Positions 44,586 to 52,961 of a stretch of 64,000 nucleotides of DNA are shown here, piece by piece (the first letter of the stretch is position 1; every line of letters starts with the position of its first letter). The DNA comes from Verrucomicrobiaceae bacterium (GTDB taxonomy: Bacteria > Verrucomicrobiota > Verrucomicrobiia > Verrucomicrobiales > Verrucomicrobiaceae): assembly GCA_947507875.1 (NCBI GenBank), contig CANNQP010000018.1:17380-81379 (forward strand), given 5' to 3'. Made by a program: the position numbers and the translations under genes. The notes beneath the pieces were generated by a model. The model made no database searches. It was not told the origin of the DNA and was given only the letters and a program-made list of their open reading frames with translations.

Positions 44586-44966
44586 ATGAGCCTCGTTCCT
44601 GACCATCTCCGCTATCGCGACAGTCACGAGTGGGTTGATCCCACCCAGGTTATCTCTGCGGTGGGGATCACGGATCACGCTCAGGCAGAACTGACCGATG
44701 TCGTTTTTGTCGATTTGCCCAAGCTAGGTTCGGTGTCCGCAGGACAGCAGGTGTGTGTCGTGGAATCCGTCAAGGCCGCCAGCGACATCTACAGCCCGGT
44801 CAGTGGGGAAATCGTCGAGGTGAATGAGGAACTCAGCGCAAACCCAGGTCTGATCAACACCGATCCCTATGGCGCAGGCTGGATCTACAAGCTCAAGCTC
44901 AGCGATCCTGCCCAGGCGGCGGCGCTGAAGGATGCTCCTGCCTATCGCGCCATGATTGGAGCCTGA
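44586..44966 (+). CDS. gcvH: Glycine cleavage system H protein
   Basis: GcvH carries the aminomethyl group between the P and T proteins on a lipoyl lysine. The 126-residue protein has the lipoylation site VVESVKAASDIYSPVSGE, with Lys63 modified, and starts HLRYRDSHEWV as usual. It ends LSDPAQ...LKDAPAYRAMIG. gcvP and gcvT are not next to it; pairing with leuD is unusual. No glycine riboswitch is recognisable. A strong terminator follows. Confidence 0.95.
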   Translation: MSLVPDHLRYRDSHEWVDPTQVISAVGITDHAQAELTDVVFVDLPKLGSVSAGQQVCVVESVKAASDIYSPVSGEIVEVNEELSANPGLINTDPYGAGWIYKLKLSDPAQAAALKDAPAYRAMIGA

Positions 44967-44996
44967 TGGGCCGACATTCTTTCCCTCGTTTTTCTC

Positions 44997-45032
44997 AAAA
45001 GCTGCGCACCTCTCCGGTCGCAGCTTTTTTTT
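44997..45032 (+). terminator. Rho-independent terminator after gcvH
   Basis: AAAAGCTGCG and CGCAGCTTTT form a perfect ten-base-pair stem around a 12-base loop, followed by further T residues. It lies about 30 bases after the gcvH stop and closes the leuD-gcvH operon. Confidence 0.92.
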
Positions 45033-45154
45033 GAGCCTCCAGCGGAGGGCACCTCCGGCGTGCTCTCTTACGGCGGAGCTCATGCCTGGATCGAATGCCA
45101 TTTCTGGAATCATGCAGGGTTGAGGCCAAGCCATGGGCGTGACAGTATCACCTC

Positions 45155-46303
45155 ATGCACATCCTTCATACGGCCGACTGGCATCTCGGCGCTCGACTCG
45201 TCGAGCGTGACCGCCTGCTGGAGCATGAACGCTTTCTCGACTGGCTCCTCGACACGCTTCGCGCCGAAAAAATCGACGCACTGCTCGTCAGCGGCGATGT
45301 CTTTGATGCCGCGAATCCTCCGCAGGATGCCGTCGCGCTCTACTTCGACTTCTTGAAGCGCCTCGCCGACCTCAAAACGGTGCAGGCCGTTATCACCGGC
45401 GGCAACCACGACTCCGCCTCTCACCTCAACGCCCCGCGTGAGCTGCTGAAGCGCTTCGACGTGCATGTCTTCGGCCACGCGGGCGAAACCAACGTCGTCG
45501 ATCTCGGCGGTGCCGTCGTGGCCGCCGTGCCGTTTCTTCGTGAACGCGATCTCCGCCAGGCCACCGCCGGGGAAACCATCACCGCCGTGCACGAGCAGCT
45601 CCGCGCCGCCATCCGCGCCCACTACGCCGCGCAGCTCGCCGCGTGTCGCCAGCGCGCGCAAGGCCGCCCCGTCATCGCCATGGGCCACCTCACCGTGCTC
45701 GGCGCCACCACCAGCGACAGCGAGCGCGACATCCACATCGGTAACCTCGGCGCTGTTGGCGCGGACCTTTTCGAAGGCTTCGACTACACCGCCCTCGGCC
45801 ACCTCCACCGCCCGCAAAAAGTCGCCAGCCTCGAAACCATCCGCTACAGCGGCTCCCCCATCGCCCTCAGCTTCTCCGAGGCCGCAGACAAGAAATCCGT
45901 CGTCGTGCTCGATACGCAGGGCATGAACATCGAAACGCTCGCTATTCCCACCACCCGCCAGCTCATCCGCGCCACCGTGAACCGTGCCACGCTGGCCGCC
46001 GATCTTCAAACCGTGCCCGCCGGGAGTTGGGCGGAGATCACCGTGAAGCTCAACGCTCCCGAGCCCGATCTCGACCGCCAGGTCCGCGAAGCCACCGCTG
46101 GCCGCTTCGACGTCCTCAAAGTCCTCGCCGATCTCCCCATCACCGCCGTCACCCCCTGGCAACCCACCGGCCCCGCCCTGCACGACCTCCAGCCTCGCGA
46201 CGTCTTCCGCGAACTCCTCCAGGAAAAACAGCTCCCAAGCGACGAACTCAGCGCCGTGTTTGATGAGCTGCTGGCGTTGAGGGAGGAGACGGCATTAGCG
46301 TGA
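45155..46303 (+). CDS. sbcD: Exonuclease SbcCD, nuclease subunit D
   Basis: SbcD (Mre11-like) is the nuclease of the SbcCD complex, which opens DNA hairpins and processes ends. The 382-residue protein has the metallophosphoesterase motifs HTADWHLG, VSGDVFDAAN and GGNHDS, with GHLTVLG and ALGHLHRPQ as later His sites. The C-terminal capping domain is present. sbcC follows after 284 bases; in most bacteria the two genes touch or overlap, but here an inverted-repeat element lies between. It follows the gcvH terminator, so it has its own promoter. Confidence 0.95.
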   Translation: MHILHTADWHLGARLVERDRLLEHERFLDWLLDTLRAEKIDALLVSGDVFDAANPPQDAVALYFDFLKRLADLKTVQAVITGGNHDSASHLNAPRELLKRFDVHVFGHAGETNVVDLGGAVVAAVPFLRERDLRQATAGETITAVHEQLRAAIRAHYAAQLAACRQRAQGRPVIAMGHLTVLGATTSDSERDIHIGNLGAVGADLFEGFDYTALGHLHRPQKVASLETIRYSGSPIALSFSEAADKKSVVVLDTQGMNIETLAIPTTRQLIRATVNRATLAADLQTVPAGSWAEITVKLNAPEPDLDRQVREATAGRFDVLKVLADLPITAVTPWQPTGPALHDLQPRDVFRELLQEKQLPSDELSAVFDELLALREETALA

Positions 46304-46309
46304 TGCCCC

Positions 46310-46535
46310 GAGCCGGCGGCTCGAAAGAGATTAGCCGGTGGTGAAACCACCGGACCTGCCGCCGCCCATGTGCCACCGACCCTGCGCTGCGCCCTGGAAG
46401 GGCGCGAGAAGGGGACGAATGCCCAACGGCCATCGGATGCTTCTCGCGCTCCCTTCGGGGCGCGGCGGCTTGGGCGGGGGGATCTCGAAACCGGTGGTTG
46501 CACCACCGGCTACCTTATTGCGAGCCTCCGGCTCT
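46310..46535. mobile_element. 226-base inverted-repeat element (REP/MITE-like) between sbcD and sbcC
   Basis: The whole stretch is one imperfect palindrome. The ends are GAGCCGGCGGCTC and, inverted, GAGCCTCCGGCTC. Inside them are mirrored hairpins CCGGTGGT-GAA-ACCACCGG (46335-46353) and CCGGTGGT-TGC-ACCACCGG (46491-46509). The centre has GCGCCCTGGAAGGG...CGCGAGAAG and its inverted partner CTTCTCGCGCTCCCTTCGGGGCGC (shown here in part) around a short unpaired core. No transposase is inside, so it would need an outside enzyme such as a RAYT/REP transposase (inference). Frames across it are artefacts. Confidence 0.72.
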
Positions 46536-46587
46536 TAGGGACACAGTTGACGCTGGCCTTGATTGCCACATCAGGCTAGTTGGCTCC

Positions 46588-49404
46588 ATGCGCCTCCTTG
46601 CCGTCCGACTCCAAAACCTCAACTCCCTCAGCGGAGCGCATGAGGTGCGCTTTGATGTGGAACCTTTGAGCGCGGCGGGGGTGTTTCTCATCACGGGCCC
46701 GACGGGCGCGGGGAAATCGACGCTGCTGGATGCGATGACGCTGGCGCTGTATGGCCGCGCGGCACGTTACGGCAATGACAAGGCGGATGAGATGATGAGC
46801 CGCCACACGGCCGAGTGCCTGGCGGAGGTGGACTTTGAAACAAAAGGCGAAAAACTCCGCGCCACGTGGCGGCTGCGTCGCGCCCGCGGCAAGGCGGATG
46901 GTAAATTGCAGCCCGTCGAGCGTCGCCTGGCGAATGCGGTGACGGGCGAGATCCTCGCGGAGAAGTCCGCGGAGATGGATCGTCTCATCGAGGAGCGCAC
47001 GGGGCTCGATGCGCAGCGCTTCCTGCGCTCCGTGCTGCTGGCGCAGGGCCAGTTCGCGGCGTTTTTGAAGGCGAAGCCGAATGAGCGTGCCGAGCTGCTG
47101 GAGAAGATCACCGGCACGGAGATCTACACGGAGCTCTCGAAGCTGGCCTTTGAGACCTACAAAGCCAAAGACGAGCAGGTGCAGCGGCTCAAAGCCGCGC
47201 TCGGGGCGGTGTCGGTGCTCGATGACGAAGCGCGGCAGCGACTGGAGACCTCGTTCGCCGAGGCGCAGACCAGCGCCACGCGATTGCAGAGCGAAAGCCA
47301 GGCCGGGACGCAGCAACTCCACGCGCAACGCGAGCACGCGACCATCGTGGCGGAGACCACGCAGCTTGGTGAAGGCGTGAAGCAGTTCCAAAGCTCGCAA
47401 TCCGCCGCCATGGCGGAGGTTTCGAAGGCGAAAGGCATCGCGGATGAGGCCAAAGCCCAGCGCACGAAGCGTGATCCGGTATGGGAGCAGGCGGCGGGGC
47501 TCGCAGCGCAGAGTGAGCAACTCGAAAAACAGCTCGCGGAGAGTCGCACGACCTATCAAACCTGGGCGAAGCAGCAGAAGGAAGCTGCGACGAAGCGTGA
47601 AACCGCCGAAAAAGCCCTCGCCGCCCATCAAGAGGCCGCGCAGGCACTCGAAGCGTGGTTGAAGCAGCACGCCGCCGATGCCGAGCTGGGTGAGCAATTG
47701 CCAAAACTCCGCGTCGCCGTGCGTGAGTGGCGTGCGGCGCATGAAAAGCTGGCGGAAGGCCGGAAGCGTCATGAGGAGGCCGAAATACTGAAAAAGCGAC
47801 TCCAAGACTCCGAGACTCAATCATCCGGTTGGTCGAGAAAAGCCGCTGAAAGTCTCGCGAAGGCTGAGAAGGATCGCGACGAGCAAAAACGGCTCGCGGA
47901 GAAGATCGAGGGGCAGCGTGAGATCGTGCGGAAGTCGGAGCTGATGGCGGGTTTTGATGAGCACCGTCATGATTTGAAGGCCGGAGAACCTTGTTTGTTG
48001 TGTGGAGCCACGGAACATCCTTTCGCTAGCGCTGAGGCGAGCTTTGAATCCCAACTGCAAGCGGCCCGGAAGCTGCTCGAGGGCTTGGAGAAGCAGCATG
48101 AGCAGTCGCAGCGGGCGCTGACGTTGCTGGAGCGTGAGTTGGCGAAGCTGGAGGCAGAACTCAGCGCGGAGAAGAAGCGGGCGGCGGAGCTTCGGAAGGC
48201 GCTGGCAGAGATGGAGGTGCCTGATGTCGTGGCGCTGGAGGTTGAAGAGCGGGCGAAACATGGAGTGGCGACGAGTCGTCGCCTTTCCGAAAAGGGGTTG
48301 GGCGACGAATCGTCGCCACTCCAAATGGAGCAGGTGCTCGATACCTTGGAGAAGCGCTCGACCACCTTCACCAAGAAGCAGCAGGATGCGGCGCAGCAAC
48401 GCAGCGAGCGGCAGAAGCTCGAAAGTGATGTGCAGCTCGTGAAGGCGGATGAGGTGGCAAAAACGAAGCGTCTCGATGAATTGAAAGCCGAAGGCGTGTC
48501 ACTGCGCGCGAAGGCGGATGAGTTGAAAACGCAACTCAACGAGCTGCTCGGTGGCAAAACATTGGCTGAGGATCGACAGGAGTACGAAACGCGCGTTTCA
48601 TCGGCCGAGAAGACGCTGCGGGAGGCAGAGACGAAGCTGAACGCGCTGCAAACGCAGCTCGCGGCCAACTTGGCGAAGCTGGAGCAGCTTGAAGCGCGTC
48701 GAAAGCCTTTCGAAGGGCAGAGCGTGCTGAGCGCGGCAGCGTTGAGCGAGTTGGAAGCGACCACCAAGCAGCTCGGCGAGGCCTTTGCGAAGAAACGCAC
48801 GGAACTCGGCTCGCTGGAGCAGCAGCTCAAAGACGATGACGACGCGAAGAAGCGTCGCGAGGCCGGCGGAGCGGAATTGCAGGCGGCGGAGGTTGAGGCA
48901 CTGCGCTGGGGACGGTTGAAGGAATTGATCGGGTCGGCGGATGGCGCGAAGTTCTCACGCTTCGCGCAGTCGCTCACGCTGCGACAGCTCATCGGGCTGG
49001 CAAACGAACATCTCCAAGTGCTGGCGGAGCGGTATCGCCTCATGGCAGCGGAAGGAGATGAACTCGATCTACGCATCGTCGATTTGTATCAAGCGAATGT
49101 GGACCGACCGATGGAGAGCTTGTCCGGTGGCGAGAGCTTCCTGGCGAGTCTCGCGCTTGCTTTGGGGTTGAGCGAGCTGGCGAGCCGGCATCATCCGATC
49201 GACTCGCTGTTCATTGATGAAGGCTTCGGAACACTGGATTCGGAGACGCTGGAGATCGCGCTGAGTGCGCTGGAAAACCTGCGATCCAGGGGGAAGACCA
49301 TCGGCCTCATCTCGCATGTCGATTTGCTCAAGGAGCGGCTGACGACTCAGGTGCGAGTCATTCGCGGGGCAGGGGGGACAAGCCGAATTGACGTGGTGGC
49401 GTAA
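46588..49404 (+). CDS. sbcC: Exonuclease SbcCD, ATPase subunit C
   Basis: SbcC (Rad50-like) drives the nuclease SbcD with ATP. The 938-residue protein has Walker A GPTGAGKS at 37-44, long coiled coils, the zinc hook CLLC at 469-472 in the middle, then the ABC signature LSGGESFLASLALALGLSE and Walker B with FIDEGFGTLD. It is somewhat shorter than E. coli SbcC (1048). In the second coiled coil, residues about 558-579 are a palindromic repeat inserted in frame, breaking the heptad pattern with VATSRRLSEKGLGDESSP. The start at 46588 begins MRLLAVRLQNLNSL, typical; an upstream open frame reads into the repeat element. Confidence 0.95.
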   Translation: MRLLAVRLQNLNSLSGAHEVRFDVEPLSAAGVFLITGPTGAGKSTLLDAMTLALYGRAARYGNDKADEMMSRHTAECLAEVDFETKGEKLRATWRLRRARGKADGKLQPVERRLANAVTGEILAEKSAEMDRLIEERTGLDAQRFLRSVLLAQGQFAAFLKAKPNERAELLEKITGTEIYTELSKLAFETYKAKDEQVQRLKAALGAVSVLDDEARQRLETSFAEAQTSATRLQSESQAGTQQLHAQREHATIVAETTQLGEGVKQFQSSQSAAMAEVSKAKGIADEAKAQRTKRDPVWEQAAGLAAQSEQLEKQLAESRTTYQTWAKQQKEAATKRETAEKALAAHQEAAQALEAWLKQHAADAELGEQLPKLRVAVREWRAAHEKLAEGRKRHEEAEILKKRLQDSETQSSGWSRKAAESLAKAEKDRDEQKRLAEKIEGQREIVRKSELMAGFDEHRHDLKAGEPCLLCGATEHPFASAEASFESQLQAARKLLEGLEKQHEQSQRALTLLERELAKLEAELSAEKKRAAELRKALAEMEVPDVVALEVEERAKHGVATSRRLSEKGLGDESSPLQMEQVLDTLEKRSTTFTKKQQDAAQQRSERQKLESDVQLVKADEVAKTKRLDELKAEGVSLRAKADELKTQLNELLGGKTLAEDRQEYETRVSSAEKTLREAETKLNALQTQLAANLAKLEQLEARRKPFEGQSVLSAAALSELEATTKQLGEAFAKKRTELGSLEQQLKDDDDAKKRREAGGAELQAAEVEALRWGRLKELIGSADGAKFSRFAQSLTLRQLIGLANEHLQVLAERYRLMAAEGDELDLRIVDLYQANVDRPMESLSGGESFLASLALALGLSELASRHHPIDSLFIDEGFGTLDSETLEIALSALENLRSRGKTIGLISHVDLLKERLTTQVRVIRGAGGTSRIDVVA
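48261..48323. repeat. Palindromic repeat inside sbcC
   Basis: Two 23-base arms (TGGAGTGGCGACGAG... and its inverted partner ending CGTCGCCACTCCA) pair with one mismatch around a 17-base loop. The element is a multiple of three in effect, keeps the frame and encodes a piece unlike a coiled coil. It is not the same sequence as the element before sbcC or the one in the alpha-2-macroglobulin gene. Confidence 0.68.
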
Positions 49405-49457
49405 AATGAATTTCCGAATTCGGTTCAGATAGGCGCAAACGAGTTGGAAAACTTGTT

Positions 49458-50495
49458 TTACGGTTCAAGCGCTCGTTTGCTAACGGCACGGCTTGTTGAG
49501 GCTGATGCAGGACGCCATACCCCTTCCGTAAGGACAAGACGTGGCACCGCAGGGAGTCCGCGCTGATTTTGCTGCATCTGAGCCACGAGCAAGTCCACGG
49601 CAGCTTCGCCGAGGGAGGCTGGCTGCTGGTCAATCCCTGCGGTCGTCGGGCGGTCGGCACGCCAACCTAGCGTCACGACCTGCGGTCGGGCTCTAGCAGG
49701 CAGTTCCTGCAGCCAATCGGTGAGCGCGTGTCCGCTGTCGATGATGGCCTCCGGTTTTTCCTTTTTCACCCACTGCAAAAAATCGCCTCGGGTGACGGCC
49801 TTTCTTAGAGCGAGCAAGCCTCCGGGCTGAGTTAGCGGATGATGCGTGAGGAAGCTGGCGGACCAAGCGCCGAACATGCGTTCATTGATGGTGCTGGGGC
49901 AGTAAAAGCCAATGCGTCGGAAGCGTTCCTTTTTCAGCATGCGCATGGCGGTCATCATGCCGAAGTAATGATGATGATGCACGCGGTGCAGTGCGGGCCG
50001 TGCGTAACCGAGGCCCACGACGACGCTGGCGAATTTTTCCCAAGCCATGGAGATGTGCCCACGGCTACGAGAGATCAGCGGAGAAATGATGACACTTTGG
50101 ATGCCACGGGCCTCTAAGATTCCGGAGAGACGACGGCCTGTCATGCCGCGCTGAGCGAGGACAAATTCCTCCACTTCATAGCCGAGTCGCTTGGCTTGGT
50201 GGTGAGCTCCTTTGAGCAATTGGTTGGGCCAGGAGTGGGCGTTCTGATTTTCCTTTTCCAGATCTGTCCAGACAAAGGCGATTTTTTTTGGAGCGGAGCG
50301 CGCGCGACCCAGGCGCAAGTGTTTCATCAGCTTCGTCATCTCAGGGTCAGGACGGTAACCGATCTCAGCGGCGGCCTGGAGCACCCGCTCGCGCAAAGCC
50401 AAGCTCACGTGGCGTTCGCCTCGGAGAGCGCGGGAAACCGACATTTTCGAGATGCTGAGACGCTGAGCGATGTGAGCGAGACTGGCGGATGGCAT
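49458..50495 (-). CDS. LacI-family transcriptional regulator
   Basis: A 345-residue repressor from the ATG at 50495. The N-terminal helix-turn-helix is ASLAHIAQRLSISKMSVSRAL, followed by the hinge region ILQAAAEIGYRPDPE-like sequence. The rest is a periplasmic-binding-protein-like ligand domain. A perfect 19-base palindrome overlaps its start codon and lies upstream of the divergent FAD oxidoreductase gene, so it probably represses both genes until a sugar-like ligand binds (inference). Residues upstream of 50495 in the same frame are not typical of the family. It ends convergent with sbcC. Confidence 0.92.
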   Translation of the reverse strand: MPSASLAHIAQRLSISKMSVSRALRGERHVSLALRERVLQAAAEIGYRPDPEMTKLMKHLRLGRARSAPKKIAFVWTDLEKENQNAHSWPNQLLKGAHHQAKRLGYEVEEFVLAQRGMTGRRLSGILEARGIQSVIISPLISRSRGHISMAWEKFASVVVGLGYARPALHRVHHHHYFGMMTAMRMLKKERFRRIGFYCPSTINERMFGAWSASFLTHHPLTQPGGLLALRKAVTRGDFLQWVKKEKPEAIIDSGHALTDWLQELPARARPQVVTLGWRADRPTTAGIDQQPASLGEAAVDLLVAQMQQNQRGLPAVPRLVLTEGVWRPASASTSRAVSKRALEP

Positions 50496-50513
50496 TCTGT
50501 TACTGTAACAGAA
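50495..50513. promoter_or_regulatory. Probable LacI-type operator
   Basis: TTCTGTTACTGTAACAGAA is a perfect palindrome with nine-base arms and one central base. It begins at the first base of the LacI gene start codon and lies 64 bases before the divergent oxidoreductase start. Size and symmetry fit a LacI-family dimer site; the TGTTAC-GTAACA core recalls GntR-gluconate operators. Confidence 0.7.
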
Positions 50514-50577
50514 GTGAAATGATTGCGCTAGCCTGGGGATTTCGTTTAGATCGTTGCTTTCCAATTCTTACCCTTTC

Positions 50578-52914
50578 ATGAAACGAACGCTTTCCTTCCT
50601 TGGTGCTTTGGCTCTCAGCCTCTCTGTTCACGCGGAGCAGGTCTGGATTGAAGCAGAGTCCTTCGCGAACCCAGGAGGGTGGGTGCTGGACACTCAGTTC
50701 ATCGACATCATGGGCTCGCCTTACCTGATGGCTCACGGCATGGGCAAGGTGGTGAAGGATGCCGAAACGGAAATCACGGCGCCAGCGGGTCAATACAGCG
50801 TTTGGGTGCGCACGAAGAACTGGGTGGCACCTTTTGGAGTTGCCGCAGATGCACCGGGCAAGTTTCAAGTCAGCGTCAATGGCAGCAAGCTGAAGAAGGT
50901 GCTTGGCACAGAAGGCAAAGATTGGCTGTGGGAGAAGGCGGGGCAGGTGAAGGTGGATGGCAAAGCGAAGATCGCCTTGCATGATCTGACTGGTTTCAAT
51001 GGCCGTGTGGATGCGATTTTGCTCAGCAGCGATGAGGGTTTCACGCCGCCCCAGGAGTTCGCTGCGACCAACCAACTGCGCCGCAAGCTGCTGGGTCTGC
51101 CTGAGAAGGCTCCTGAAACGCAGGAATACGACTTGGTGGTCGTCGGGGGAGGTTATTCGGGCATGGGAGCAGCGCTCTCAGGCGCACGTCAGGCGCTGAA
51201 AGTGGCCTTTGTGCAAAACCGTCCAGTGCTCGGAGGCAATGGTTCCAGTGAGATCCAAGTGTGGGCCATGGGCGGCACACGACGCGGGCTGTATCCACAC
51301 CTGGGCGAGATCGTCGAAGAGTTTGCCGACCGCGCGAGCAACAGTCCAGCCGCTGATCCGGCGGAATACAACGACAAGTTGAAAGAGGAGGTCGTGAAGG
51401 CAGAGAAGAGCATCGACCTGTTCCTGAATACACACGTGTATGGCGTCGAGATGGCAGGCAAAAACATCCGCAGTGTGGTCGGGCTCGACACCAAGAGCGG
51501 CAAGGAGACGCGTTTTGTGGGTAAGTTTTTCGTTGATTGCACCGGTCATGGCAGTGTCGGTGCGCTGGCGGGTGCAGAATTCATGATGGAAGAAAAAGGC
51601 CGCATGGGCATGAGCAACATGTGGGTGCTGAAGAAGCACAAACAACCCATGGCTTGGCCTGCGACCCCCTGGGCACTGCCGCTGGAGATGGGAGATTTTC
51701 CTGAGCCCAAAGCGCTGGAGCCTGTGGGGGTGAAGAACAAAGCCAACCTCACGGGTTACGACCTGGGCTACACGCCGACGCCGAACATGGAAGAATATCT
51801 GCACGGCGAATGGTTCTGGGAGAGCGGTTTTGATAAGCATCCGCTGCATGATCTGGAACTCATTCGGGATCACAACCTCCGTGCGGTTTATGGAGCCGTT
51901 AGCGCTTTGAAAACCAAGGGAGGAGAAAAATATGTGCCTTACGACATGCAGTGGCTGGCCTACATCGGAGGACCTCGGGAAAGCCGCCGTATCGTGGGCG
52001 ATATGATTTTGAATGGCGAGGACATGGTGAAGGGCATCATTCACCCGGATGGTTGCGTGCCCACCACTTGGGATCAGGACCTGCACTATCCCAAAGAGCA
52101 GTATGCCGTGAAATATCCCGACAATCCGTTCATCAGCCGTGCCGAGTTCGGTAAACATACGGATCGAAAAAATGGTTATCCCGTGCCTTATCGCTGCTTC
52201 TACAGCAAGGATATCGGCAACCTTTTCATGGCAGGACGTACGATCAGCGTGGATCGCAACTCTCTTGGCAGCACGCGTGTCATGCGCACCTGCGGCATGA
52301 TGGGAGAGGTGGTCGGTAAAGCCGCCTGGATCTGCGTCCGTCACCACACCAGCCCACGGGGGGTGTATGAGCAGTATCTCGACATCCTGAAGGATCTGAT
52401 GAATCAGCCAGGAGCCATGCGGCGTGATAGCTTGGAAGCTGACCTCTACCAACCTGCGAATGCGAAGAAGCTGCCTGAAATCGTCACGGATAGCATTGAC
52501 CCGAAAAAGCTGGATGGCATCGTCATCGACGATGAGGATGCTGAACTCACGGGCAGCTGGAGCAAGGGAGAAAGTTTAAGGCCGCATGTGGGCGATCACT
52601 ATCAGTATGGCAGTAGCAAAGGCTCGAGCGCTCGATTCAGCTTTGCTGTGAAAGAGACTGGCCGTTATCGAGTCGCGATTTACTTTCAGCCCCATGCGAA
52701 TCGTGCCAAAGCCGCGCCTGTCACCATTTTGAGTGGTGAAGGAGAAAAGACGGTGGTTGTCGATCAGACTCAACCTGCTCCTGGCAAGAGGGGAGCGTTC
52801 GACCTCGGCACCTTCACCTTCAAGGCTGGGGAGGAAGCTGCAGTCGTCTTCCGCACCGAAGGCGCTAAGGGCAATGTTCACCTCGATGCCGTGCAGGTCC
52901 TGCCGGCGAAGTGA
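50578..52914 (+). CDS. Secreted FAD-dependent oxidoreductase
   Basis: A 778-residue exported protein; signal peptide ends SVHAEQ. Residues about 20-150 form a beta-rich lead (WIEAESFANPGGWVLD, ITAPAGQYSVWVRTKNW), like carbohydrate-binding domains. The FAD site is EYDLVVVGGGYSGMGAALSG at about 185, with RPVLGGNGSSEIQVWAMGG, FVDCTGHGSVGALAGAEF and LFMAGRTISVDRNSLGSTRVM typical of FAD_oxidored (PF12831-like) proteins of Planctomycetota and Verrucomicrobiota. The C-terminal 130 residues are a second beta domain (RYRVAIYFQPHANRAK). Export suggests a Tat route is not needed or the signal is atypical, since no twin Arg is seen. Probably LacI-controlled. Substrate unknown. Confidence 0.87.
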   Translation: MKRTLSFLGALALSLSVHAEQVWIEAESFANPGGWVLDTQFIDIMGSPYLMAHGMGKVVKDAETEITAPAGQYSVWVRTKNWVAPFGVAADAPGKFQVSVNGSKLKKVLGTEGKDWLWEKAGQVKVDGKAKIALHDLTGFNGRVDAILLSSDEGFTPPQEFAATNQLRRKLLGLPEKAPETQEYDLVVVGGGYSGMGAALSGARQALKVAFVQNRPVLGGNGSSEIQVWAMGGTRRGLYPHLGEIVEEFADRASNSPAADPAEYNDKLKEEVVKAEKSIDLFLNTHVYGVEMAGKNIRSVVGLDTKSGKETRFVGKFFVDCTGHGSVGALAGAEFMMEEKGRMGMSNMWVLKKHKQPMAWPATPWALPLEMGDFPEPKALEPVGVKNKANLTGYDLGYTPTPNMEEYLHGEWFWESGFDKHPLHDLELIRDHNLRAVYGAVSALKTKGGEKYVPYDMQWLAYIGGPRESRRIVGDMILNGEDMVKGIIHPDGCVPTTWDQDLHYPKEQYAVKYPDNPFISRAEFGKHTDRKNGYPVPYRCFYSKDIGNLFMAGRTISVDRNSLGSTRVMRTCGMMGEVVGKAAWICVRHHTSPRGVYEQYLDILKDLMNQPGAMRRDSLEADLYQPANAKKLPEIVTDSIDPKKLDGIVIDDEDAELTGSWSKGESLRPHVGDHYQYGSSKGSSARFSFAVKETGRYRVAIYFQPHANRAKAAPVTILSGEGEKTVVVDQTQPAPGKRGAFDLGTFTFKAGEEAAVVFRTEGAKGNVHLDAVQVLPAK

Positions 52915-52930
52915 GAATTGTCCCTGCAAT

Positions 52931-52961
52931 GCGAACGCCGTGGGTCCGCCTAGGCGTTCGC
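52931..52961. terminator. Hairpin between convergent genes
   Basis: GCGAACGCC and GGCGTTCGC form a perfect nine-base-pair stem around a 13-base loop. It lies after the oxidoreductase stop and includes the last codons of rarD. No T-run follows on either strand, so its role as a terminator is only likely. Confidence 0.5.

Noticed and set aside
45110..46183. 357-residue frame antisense to sbcD
   Set aside because: Low-complexity Gly/Glu/Val sequence opposite a certain gene.
46006..46580. Several frames across the sbcD-sbcC gap
   Set aside because: They read through the inverted-repeat element on both strands; the peptides are products of the repeat.
46576..49076. Long frames antisense to sbcC
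   Set aside because: Arg/Leu- or Ser/Cys-rich mirror of coiled-coil codons; the real gene has all SbcC motifs.
49435..49480. Inverted arms GCAAACGAG/CTCGTTTGC between sbcC and the LacI gene
   Set aside because: The 28-base loop and lack of a T-run make it a weak terminator candidate; one arm lies in the LacI gene end.
51178..52452. 424-residue frame antisense to the FAD oxidoreductase
   Set aside because: His-rich mirror sequence without motifs.
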